DNA of 5,969 nt from DATLFQ01 sp035540915 (GTDB lineage: Bacteria; Actinomycetota; Acidimicrobiia; Acidimicrobiales; GCA-2861595): assembly GCA_035540915.1 (NCBI GenBank), contig DATLFQ010000030.1:1-5969 (forward strand). Reading direction: 5' to 3'. The first letter of the stretch is position 1; every line of letters begins with the position of its first letter. Of the stretch, positions 1 through 4,695 are shown in pieces. The notes under the pieces were generated by a model. The model saw only the letters and a program-made list of their open reading frames with translations. It did not search any database and had not been told where the DNA came from. The translations under genes were made by a program, and so were the position numbers.

Positions 1-537
1 CGCGTGGTGCCCGGGGCGTCGGCCCGTTGGGGCTCGTTCCTGGACCGGGGCGTCATCCTGATGCCGAGCTACGTGAACATCGGCGCCCGGGTGGGGGCGG
101 GCACCATGGTCGACACCTGGGCGACCGTCGGTTCCTGCGCCCAGGTGGGCGCGAACGTCCACTTGTCCGGCGGCGTGGGCATCGGAGGCGTGCTGGAACC
201 GGCCCAGGCCGCGCCGGTCATCATCGAGGACGAGGTGATGATCGGCAGCCGCTGCATGGTGACTCAGGGCGCCCGGGTCGGCCGGGGGTCGGTGCTGGCC
301 GAGGGAGCGGTGCTCAATCCCGGGATCCCGGTCATCGACGTGCAGACCGGCGAGGAGCTGAGCCGGGGCGTGATCCCGCCCTGGTCGGTGGCGGTGCAGG
401 GCTCGCGCCGCAAGCAGTTCCCCGGCGGCGAGTTCGGCCTGCCCTGCGTGCTCGTCCTCAAGCGCCTTCCCGAGGGCCAGCGCCACGACAAGGCCAAGCT
501 CAACGAGATCCTGCGCGAGCACGGCGGGGGAGGATGA
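1..537 (+). CDS. dapD: 2,3,4,5-tetrahydropyridine-2,6-dicarboxylate N-succinyltransferase, C-terminal part (5' end outside window)
   Basis: This enzyme transfers succinyl from succinyl-CoA to tetrahydrodipicolinate in the succinylase branch of meso-diaminopimelate/lysine synthesis (cytoplasm). The reading frame is open from base 1, so the gene enters from the left; 178 codons remain. Seen: left-handed beta-helix hexapeptide repeats through the first ~110 residues, including the family signature VDTWATVGSCAQVG followed by NVHLSGGVGIGGVLEP, then the C-terminal segment with PPWSVAVQGS and a final amphipathic stretch (AKLNEILREH). These match the proteobacterial-type DapD (about 275 residues), so roughly the first 100 residues are missing. 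The mycobacterial-type DapD has a quite different sequence here. The TGA stop overlaps the dapE start (ATGA), indicating an operon and translational coupling. The GTG codons near base 4 are internal, not the start. Confidence 0.93.
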   Translation, partial: RVVPGASARWGSFLDRGVILMPSYVNIGARVGAGTMVDTWATVGSCAQVGANVHLSGGVGIGGVLEPAQAAPVIIEDEVMIGSRCMVTQGARVGRGSVLAEGAVLNPGIPVIDVQTGEELSRGVIPPWSVAVQGSRRKQFPGGEFGLPCVLVLKRLPEGQRHDKAKLNEILREHGGGG

Positions 538-1613
538 CGGCGCCGCCCGCCGATCTGCTGGAGCTGGTGGCCGAGCTGGTCGACATCCCGTCGGTCAGCC
601 ACGCCGAGACGGCACTCGCCGACTTCGTCGAGCGGGCTCTGCAGGACGTGCCGTGGCTGGCCGTCGAGCGGATCGGCGACAACGTGGTGGCCCGCACCGA
701 GCTGGGGCGGGGGACCCGTCTGGCGCTCGCCGGCCACCTGGACACCGTGCCGCCGAACGGGAACGAGCGGGCCCGGGTGGACGGCGACGTCTGCTGGGGC
801 CTGGGCTCGGCCGACATGAAGGCGGGCTGCGCCGTGTTCCTGGACCTGGCCCGGACCGTTCCCGCGCCGGCCGTCGACGTCACCTACGTCTTCTACGAGT
901 GCGAGGAGGTGGAGGCGCGCCACAACGGCCTGCGCCGGCTGCTCGCCGAGCGGCCCGACCTGCTGCGGGCGGACGCCGCCGTGCTGGGCGAGCCCACCGG
1001 CGCCAGAATCGAGGCCGGGTGCCAGGGGACGCTGCGCCTCGCCGTCGAGCTGGCGGGGGAGCGGGCCCACACCGCCCGCCCGTGGACGGGTCGCAACGCC
1101 ATCCACCGCCTGGGCCCGCTGCTGGAACGCTGCGACGCCTACACCGGCCGCCGCCCCGTGCTGGACGGATGCGAGTTCCGCGAGGCGCTGCAGGCGGTGT
1201 CGGTGGAGGGCGGGGTGGCGGGCAACGTGGTGCCCGACCGGGCCCGCGTCGTGGTCAACCACCGCTTCGCCCCCGACCGCTCGGTCGACGAGGCGGTGGC
1301 CCAGGTGCGCGAAGCACTGGGCGGCAGCGTCGACGAGGCGACCGGCGACACGGTGCGGCTGGTGGACCACGCCGCCGGGGCCCGCCCCGACCTGCGCCAT
1401 CCTCTCCTCGCCCGACTCGTGGAGGCGGCCGGCGGCGCCCCGACCGCCAAGCTGGGCTGGACCGACGTCGCCTTCTTCGCGGCACGCGGCGTGCCGGCCA
1501 CCAACTTCGGCCCGGGCGACCCGTCGGTGGCCCACACCGCCGGTGAGCATGTCGGGCGGGACCAGTTGGAGGCCGTGTCGGCGGCGCTGCGCCGGGTGCT
1601 GGACGCGGGCTGA
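534..1613 (+). CDS. dapE: succinyl-diaminopimelate desuccinylase (M20 family)
   Basis: This enzyme hydrolyses N-succinyl-LL-diaminopimelate to LL-diaminopimelate and succinate, two steps after DapD in the same pathway. The product is 359 residues, a normal length. Seen: M20 metallopeptidase motifs in order. GHLDTV has H68 (metal ligand) and D70; GSADMKAG has D94 as the likely bridging Asp; YECEEV has E124 (general base) and E125 (metal ligand); GEPT has E153 (metal ligand); and the late VAHTAGEHV has H334 (metal ligand). The CQGTLR / ERAHTARPW segment and NAIH mark the lid/dimerisation domain. Overall it resembles the Gram-positive/actinobacterial DapE subfamily. The ATG at 534 is chosen because it overlaps the dapD stop and gives a family-typical N-terminus. 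The purine-rich GGGGGAGG abuts the ATG with almost no spacing, so initiation probably depends on coupling to dapD translation. No metal ligand is missing. Confidence 0.95.
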   Translation: MTAPPADLLELVAELVDIPSVSHAETALADFVERALQDVPWLAVERIGDNVVARTELGRGTRLALAGHLDTVPPNGNERARVDGDVCWGLGSADMKAGCAVFLDLARTVPAPAVDVTYVFYECEEVEARHNGLRRLLAERPDLLRADAAVLGEPTGARIEAGCQGTLRLAVELAGERAHTARPWTGRNAIHRLGPLLERCDAYTGRRPVLDGCEFREALQAVSVEGGVAGNVVPDRARVVVNHRFAPDRSVDEAVAQVREALGGSVDEATGDTVRLVDHAAGARPDLRHPLLARLVEAAGGAPTAKLGWTDVAFFAARGVPATNFGPGDPSVAHTAGEHVGRDQLEAVSAALRRVLDAG

Positions 1614-1619
1614 CGGCTC

Positions 1620-1643
1620 GGGGCGCGCCCGGGTGGGCGCCCC
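1620..1643 (+). terminator. GC-rich hairpin after dapE, possible weak terminator
   Basis: GGGGCGC (1620-1626) can pair perfectly with GCGCCCC (1637-1643) around a 10-nt loop, seven base pairs just after the dapE stop. There is no T-tract, so this would be an atypical actinobacterial-style terminator or simply a GC-rich fold. It separates the dap genes from the protease gene. Confidence 0.3.
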
Positions 1644-1663
1644 CGCCACGCCATCATGGGCGG

Positions 1664-3010
1664 GTGCCAGCTCGCCGGCCGGTCCTTGCGCTCGCCGTGG
1701 CGGCCGTCGCCGCGGCTGCGTCGCCGGCGACGGCCACCAACGACACCCACTGGGACAAGCAGTGGGGCCCCACGATCGTCGGCGCCCCGCAGGCCTGGGC
1801 CACCACCACCGGTGCCGGCGTGATCATCGGCGTGGTCGACAGCGGGATCGACCTGGGCCACGAGGACCTGGCCGGCAAGGTGGCGGCGGCGACCGCCTGC
1901 ATCGGCACCGGCGGCGACCCGGGACGGTGCGCGGGCGAGCCGTCCGCGGCGCAGGACCGGGTGGGCCACGGCACCCATGTGGCCGGGGTGGCGGCGGCGG
2001 CCAAGGACAACGGCCGGGGTATCGCCGGCATCGCCCCCGACGCCCGTCTGGCGGTGGCCCGGGTCTTCGAGGGCGACTCCGCGACCATCGACGACGTGAA
2101 CGCCGGCATCCGCTGGGTGGTCGACCGCGGCGCCCTGGTGGTGAACCTCAGCCTGGGTGGCGGGGGCGGCCTGCTGGGCGGTCTCCTCGGCGGTGGTGGA
2201 AGCTCGTCCCTGGCGCCGGGCATCGACTATGCCTGGTCGAGGGGCGCGGTGACCGTGCTGGCGGCCGGGAACGTCAATTTCCTCGGCCTCGGCTCGGCCA
2301 ACTACGGCACCATCGACGCTGTCGTGGTGGGCGCGACGGGCCGGAGCGACGAGCCCGCCGGCTACTCAAGCCCCACCGGGAACGCCAAGTGGGCGGTCGC
2401 CGCGCCGGGCGGCAACGTGGCCCGGGGCGGGACCGCCAGCGCCATCTACTCGAGCATCGTCCGGCCGGGCGCCAGCAACGAGTACGGCTACCTGGAAGGA
2501 ACCTCCATGGCGGCGCCCCACGTGTCGGGCGCCCTGGCGCTGCTCCTGTCGCGACCGGGCATGACCAACGCCCGGGCGGTGGAGATCCTGCTCGGGACGG
2601 CCAATCGCTCGGTGCGCTGCGGTGCCACGTGCGCCGGCCGCCTCGACGCGGCCGCCGCGGTCGCCGCCACGGGGGGCAACCCAACGCCGCCTCCGCCTCC
2701 GCCTCCCGTGGCGCCGCCGCCGCCTCCCGCCCGACCGGCGCCCTCGACGACGAGCACGACCACCGCATCGCCCGCCGCTCCCGTCGCCGAGGCCCCGCCG
2801 CCTCCCGAGCCGGCTGGCGAGCCCGCCCCGGTCGAACCGGGCCCGGTCGAGGGAACGTCGCCGGCCCTGGCCGCCTCGCCCGGTACCCGAGGACCCGACG
2901 ACGAGGACGTGGCCGTGCCGGGTGCGCTGGCGGCCGTCGCCCTGGTGGCCGCCGGGGCGGCCACCGCCATCCTCGGTCGGCGACGGCGCGGTCTCACAGG
3001 CGTCGGATGA
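1664..3010 (+). CDS. secreted, membrane-anchored subtilisin-family (S8) serine protease
   Basis: Likely an exported endopeptidase tethered to the outer face of the membrane; the substrate is unknown. The product is 448 residues. Seen: a signal peptide (RR at 4-5, hydrophobic 7-19, probable cleavage after ATA at 24). The S8 domain follows directly, with the complete triad D59 (VVDSGID), H102 (GHGTHVAG) and S281 (GTSMAAPHV), plus oxyanion N203 (AAGN). No I9-type propeptide fits between signal peptide and catalytic domain. After the substrate-binding SLGG (163-166) comes an unusual Gly/Leu-rich loop to about residue 182. Cys pairs C79/C89 and C319/C323 could form disulfides. A Pro/Ala/Thr-rich linker (about 337-400) precedes a transmembrane helix (about 417-437) and an RRRR tail at 439-442; no LPXTG sorting motif is seen. 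The layout resembles mycosins, but no type VII secretion genes are nearby. The start is GTG; the ATG at 1656 is in another frame. No clear ribosome binding site is present, but CATCAT at 1652-1657 sits where a -10 would be for leaderless transcription. Confidence 0.9.
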   Translation: MPARRPVLALAVAAVAAAASPATATNDTHWDKQWGPTIVGAPQAWATTTGAGVIIGVVDSGIDLGHEDLAGKVAAATACIGTGGDPGRCAGEPSAAQDRVGHGTHVAGVAAAAKDNGRGIAGIAPDARLAVARVFEGDSATIDDVNAGIRWVVDRGALVVNLSLGGGGGLLGGLLGGGGSSSLAPGIDYAWSRGAVTVLAAGNVNFLGLGSANYGTIDAVVVGATGRSDEPAGYSSPTGNAKWAVAAPGGNVARGGTASAIYSSIVRPGASNEYGYLEGTSMAAPHVSGALALLLSRPGMTNARAVEILLGTANRSVRCGATCAGRLDAAAAVAATGGNPTPPPPPPPVAPPPPPARPAPSTTSTTTASPAAPVAEAPPPPEPAGEPAPVEPGPVEGTSPALAASPGTRGPDDEDVAVPGALAAVALVAAGAATAILGRRRRGLTGVG

Positions 3011-3635
3011 CCGTGACGACCTTGCCGTAGATGGTCACGTCGCCGGCGGCGTGCTCGGTCGGCGCCAGCCGGCTGTTGGCGGGGGTCAGCACCACCTTGG
3101 AGCCTCGCCGGCTGTAGCGCTTCACGGTGGCCTCGTCGCCGAGACCGGCGACCACGACGTCGCCCTTGCGGGCCTCGGCCTGTTGGCGGACGACCACGAA
3201 GTCACCCTCCAGGATGCCGGCGTCGACCATCGAGTCCCCCCGGACCCGGAGCATGAACAGCTGGCCGTCGCCGGTGAAATCGGCGGGGAGGGGGAGCAGC
3301 TCCTCCACGTTCTCCTGGGCCAGCACGTTGGTTCCGGCGGCCACGTCGCCGACCAGCGGGACGTGCTGCGTCGGGCGGCGCTCGATCGCCGCTCCCGAGG
3401 ACTGGTCGTAGTACACCTCGATGGCCCGTGGCTTGGTCGGGTCCCGGCGCAGGTAGCCGTGGCGCTGCAGTGTGGCCAGGTGCGAGTGGACCGTGGACGA
3501 GGAGGTGAGCCCGACCGCCTCGCCGATCTCGCGGACCGACGGCGGGTAGCCCCGGCTCTGCAGCTGGGTGGCGATGAAGTCGAGGATCTGGCGCCGCTTG
3601 CCCGTCAGCACCCCTCCGTCGGTGACCTGCGCCAT
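2994..3635 (-). CDS. lexA: LexA repressor, SOS regulator (self-cleaving)
   Basis: Represses DNA-damage-response genes; RecA filaments on single-stranded DNA stimulate its self-cleavage. The product is 213 residues. Seen: an N-terminal winged helix-turn-helix (about 10-75, with GYPPSVREIGEAVGL and SSSTVHSHLATLQRHGYLRR), a linker, and an S24 protease-like domain. The cleavage site is A100-G101 (VAAGTNVLA) and the catalytic dyad is S135 (RGDSMVDAGI) and K172 (ATVKRY), all intact. The ATG at 3635 is chosen because a perfect AGGAGG lies 5 nt upstream (3641-3646 on the other strand) and the protein then starts at the usual point; the frame is open further upstream but that stretch contains the promoter and operators. 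Three LexA boxes upstream indicate autoregulation. The gene is divergent from a LysM gene and its 3' end overlaps the convergent protease gene by 17 bp. Confidence 0.97.
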   Translation of the reverse strand: MAQVTDGGVLTGKRRQILDFIATQLQSRGYPPSVREIGEAVGLTSSSTVHSHLATLQRHGYLRRDPTKPRAIEVYYDQSSGAAIERRPTQHVPLVGDVAAGTNVLAQENVEELLPLPADFTGDGQLFMLRVRGDSMVDAGILEGDFVVVRQQAEARKGDVVVAGLGDEATVKRYSRRGSKVVLTPANSRLAPTEHAAGDVTIYGKVVTVIRRL

Positions 3636-3665
3636 CGGTTCCTCCTGTCCGGGTCCGGATCGGGT

Positions 3666-3681
3666 CCTGCCTCCTGGCAGG
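3666..3681 (-). other. small perfect hairpin in the lexA leader
   Basis: CCTGCC and GGCAGG form a six-base-pair stem around a four-base loop. On the lexA strand the loop reads AGGA and, with the following GG, mimics a Shine-Dalgarno sequence. If the predicted lexA promoter is right, the hairpin lies at the very 5' end of the transcript and might stabilise it. It could equally be chance in GC-rich DNA. Confidence 0.25.
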
Positions 3682-3683
3682 GC

Positions 3684-3712
3684 ACCGTAGCATCCGACGG
3701 CGGCGAAGGCAA
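3684..3712 (-). promoter_or_regulatory. predicted lexA promoter
   Basis: Reading the minus strand, TTGCCT (3712-3707, four of six bases of the -35 consensus) and TACGGT (3689-3684, fits the actinobacterial TANNNT -10) are separated by 17 bp. Transcription would begin near 3677, about 40 nt before the lexA ATG. The -35 element overlaps LexA box 1, which is what autorepression requires. Predicted from consensus only. Confidence 0.5.
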
Positions 3713-3723
3713 ACATCTGTTCG
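3710..3723 (-). promoter_or_regulatory. LexA (SOS) box 1, at the lexA -35 region
   Basis: On the lexA strand this reads CGAACAGATGTTTG, which fits every position of the Gram-positive SOS consensus CGAACRNRYGTTYG and is close to the mycobacterial box. It overlaps the predicted lexA -35 hexamer by three bases and lies about 75 bp upstream of the lexA start codon, so it is the best candidate for the autoregulatory operator. Confidence 0.85.
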
Positions 3724-3730
3724 TGGAGCC

Positions 3731-3759
3731 TTGACACGAACGGGCGTTCGTGGTTGGGT
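3731..3759 (+). promoter_or_regulatory. possible promoter of the LysM gene
   Basis: A perfect -35 hexamer TTGACA (3731-3736) stands out in this GC-rich DNA. With a 17-bp spacer the -10 position is TTGGGT (3754-3759), which is a poor match. LexA box 2 fills the spacer exactly, so bound LexA would block polymerase. The -35 is convincing; the -10 is not. Confidence 0.4.
3737..3750 (+). promoter_or_regulatory. LexA (SOS) box 2, central
   Basis: CGAACGGGCGTTCG matches the SOS consensus CGAACRNRYGTTYG completely. The palindromic arms extend one further base on each side (ACGAAC and GTTCGT). It lies immediately after the TTGACA hexamer, 27 bp centre-to-centre from box 1, and could serve both divergent genes. 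Confidence 0.9.
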
Positions 3760-3767
3760 GGGCACAG

Positions 3768-3781
3768 GGAACGGGCGTTCG
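3768..3781 (+). promoter_or_regulatory. LexA (SOS) box 3, proximal to the LysM gene
   Basis: GGAACGGGCGTTCG differs from the SOS consensus only at the first base, and its 12-base core GAACGGGCGTTC is identical to that of box 2. The two cores start 31 bp apart, close to three helical turns, so two LexA dimers would bind the same face of the DNA. Box 3 is about 50 bp upstream of the LysM start codon. Confidence 0.82.
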
Positions 3782-3830
3782 GGACGCCCGTCGCTGATCT
3801 CGCACTCTCGACGTCCCGGAAGGAGTCCAC

Positions 3831-4214
3831 ATGGTCCACGGCGCCGGCGACCTGCAGCGCCGACTGCGGCCGCCTCGGCCGCCGGTCGCCCGACCGGGCC
3901 GGCCCTCGCCCCGGCGGCGCATCGCGGCCGGCCGCCTCGCCTCGGCCACCGTGCTCCTGGCCGGGACGGCGCTGTTCGGTTGGCCCACCGGCGGCCCCCC
4001 TGCCGCCGCGGGGCCGGTGCCGCCGGGGCGGGCCGAGCCGGCGCAGGCGGGCAGGCCGACAGCCTCGGTCGTCGTGCGGCCGGGCGACACCGTGTGGTCC
4101 ATCGCCCGCCGGCTGCAGCCCACCGGGGAGATCCGGCCCCTGGTCGACCTCCTGGCCGAGGGGCGCTCGGGCCGGGCGCTCCTGCCCGGTGAGGTCCTGG
4201 TCGTGCCGGGGTGA
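3831..4214 (+). CDS. small single-pass membrane LysM protein, probable SOS-induced cell-division inhibitor
   Basis: Product of 127 residues. Seen: an Arg/Pro-rich N-terminal tail (10-30), one hydrophobic segment (about 31-51) flanked by RRR at 28-30, a Pro/Ala/Gly-rich spacer, and a C-terminal LysM domain (about 79-126) with VVVRPGDTVWSIARRL and a closing LLPGEVLVVPG. The positive tail predicts inside orientation, placing LysM outside on peptidoglycan. The ATG is supported by GGAAGGAG (3818-3825) 5 nt upstream. Known: small LysM membrane proteins beside lexA (Bacillus YneA, mycobacterial Rv2719c/ChiZ) are SOS-induced and delay division, as does corynebacterial DivS. Position and LexA boxes suggest the same role here, but the sequence itself shows only membrane anchor plus LysM. 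No catalytic domain is visible. nrdR, which follows in mycobacteria, is absent. Confidence 0.85.
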   Translation: MVHGAGDLQRRLRPPRPPVARPGRPSPRRRIAAGRLASATVLLAGTALFGWPTGGPPAAAGPVPPGRAEPAQAGRPTASVVVRPGDTVWSIARRLQPTGEIRPLVDLLAEGRSGRALLPGEVLVVPG

Positions 4215-4240
4215 CCAAGCGGTCCGCGCCCCGGCGAGAC

Positions 4241-4271
4241 GACCGACCGGCCGCTGTCAGCCGGTCCGGTC
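4241..4271. terminator. bidirectional hairpin between convergent LysM and BldC-like genes
   Basis: GACCGGC (4245-4251) pairs perfectly with GCCGGTC (4260-4266) around an 8-nt loop. GACC (4241-4244) adds four pairs with GGTC (4268-4271) across one bulged C. This gives an 11-bp stem in the 72-bp gap between two converging genes, the expected place for a shared terminator. No T-tract follows on either strand. Confidence 0.5.
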
Positions 4272-4286
4272 GGCAGCTGTCGTCGT

Positions 4287-4508
4287 CTAGTCGCGCTCGA
4301 TGGGGTTGTGCTGCTGGCCGGCCAGCAGCGCTTCGATGTCCGCCCGAGGAAAGCGCCGGTGCCCGCCGAGTGTCGACATGTACGGCAGCCGCCCGTCGTT
4401 GGCCCACCGAACCACCGTCTTGGTCGAGACATGGAATAGTGTCGCCACTTCGGACACCGTCAGATAGTCCCGTACCGGCTTCGGTCGCTTCTCGGAATCG
4501 GTTCCCAC
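4287..4508 (-). CDS. BldC-like small MerR-type helix-turn-helix DNA-binding protein
   Basis: A 73-residue single-domain regulator. Seen: DYLTVSEVATLFHVSTKTVVRWANDGRLP (14-42), a MerR/excisionase-type helix-turn-helix, followed by the wing MSTLGGHRRF (44-53) and a last helix (ADIEALLAG). The TLGGHRR motif and overall length are diagnostic of the BldC family; Streptomyces BldC is a developmental regulator that binds DNA as head-to-tail multimers. Without phylogeny this is a BldC-like paralogue rather than proven BldC. The GTG at 4508 is preferred: AAGGGA lies 7 nt upstream and the resulting length is family-typical. An in-frame ATG at 4592 would add 28 low-complexity residues. The gene is divergent from pfkA and convergent with the LysM gene. 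Target genes cannot be read from the sequence. Confidence 0.88.
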   Translation of the reverse strand: MGTDSEKRPKPVRDYLTVSEVATLFHVSTKTVVRWANDGRLPYMSTLGGHRRFPRADIEALLAGQQHNPIERD

Positions 4509-4602
4509 GATGCCGTCCCTTGGGTCATGCCCAGCGCAACTTCGGTGCTGGAACGCTGAAGAATTGACGACCTCTGGGGTTTCGGCCGCCATGTCGAGGC
4601 TA

Positions 4603-4616
4603 CCCCCTCTCGGGGG
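4603..4616. other. CCCCC/GGGGG hairpin in the BldC-like/pfkA divergent region
   Basis: Five C's (4603-4607) and five G's (4612-4616) are separated by TCTC, giving a perfect inverted repeat. It sits 96-109 bp upstream of the preferred BldC-like start. It could be an operator, a leader structure or chance. The surrounding 4509-4695 region is otherwise noticeably richer in A+T than its neighbours, as expected for divergent promoters, and shows no further gene. Confidence 0.25.
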
Positions 4617-4683
4617 GCCAATGGAAGGCGTGCAGCAGATTAGAGACTTATGGCACCCCCGCGAAGGGTGCGATCCGGTCCGA

Positions 4684-4689
4684 TAGTGT
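4684..4689 (+). promoter_or_regulatory. predicted pfkA -10 element giving a leaderless transcript
   Basis: TAGTGT fits the actinobacterial TANNNT -10 pattern. Its last base is 7 nt before the first base of the GTG start at 4696, so transcription would begin at the start codon itself. No Shine-Dalgarno sequence precedes the GTG, and no good -35 is seen at 4660-4666. These points agree with leaderless initiation, which is common in actinobacteria. Confidence 0.55.
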
Positions 4690-4695
4690 GCGGGT

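Noticed and set aside
264..1649. Long open frames antisense to dapD/dapE, and similar long frames in other phases across the window (for example 27-533 and 1543-3030 on the + strand)
   Set aside because: Their translations are Arg/Ala/Gly/Pro-rich with no recognisable domain, and they lie opposite or within genes with intact catalytic motifs. Long spurious frames are expected in very GC-rich DNA.
2690..2830. Repetitive CCG/CCT-rich stretch resembling a tandem repeat
   Set aside because: It encodes the proline-rich linker of the protease in frame; the repetition follows from proline codons and needs no separate repeat element.
3636..3839. N-terminal extension of lexA to an in-frame ATG at 3839
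   Set aside because: The extension would cover the lexA promoter, all three LexA boxes and the LysM ribosome binding site. The ATG at 3635 has a perfect AGGAGG at 5 nt and gives the normal LexA N-terminus.
3754..4214. Overlapping + strand frames starting near 3731 and 3754 in the LysM region
   Set aside because: They run through the LexA boxes and encode Arg/Pro-rich sequence with no domain. Only the frame from 3831 encodes a TM helix and LysM domain and has a Shine-Dalgarno sequence.
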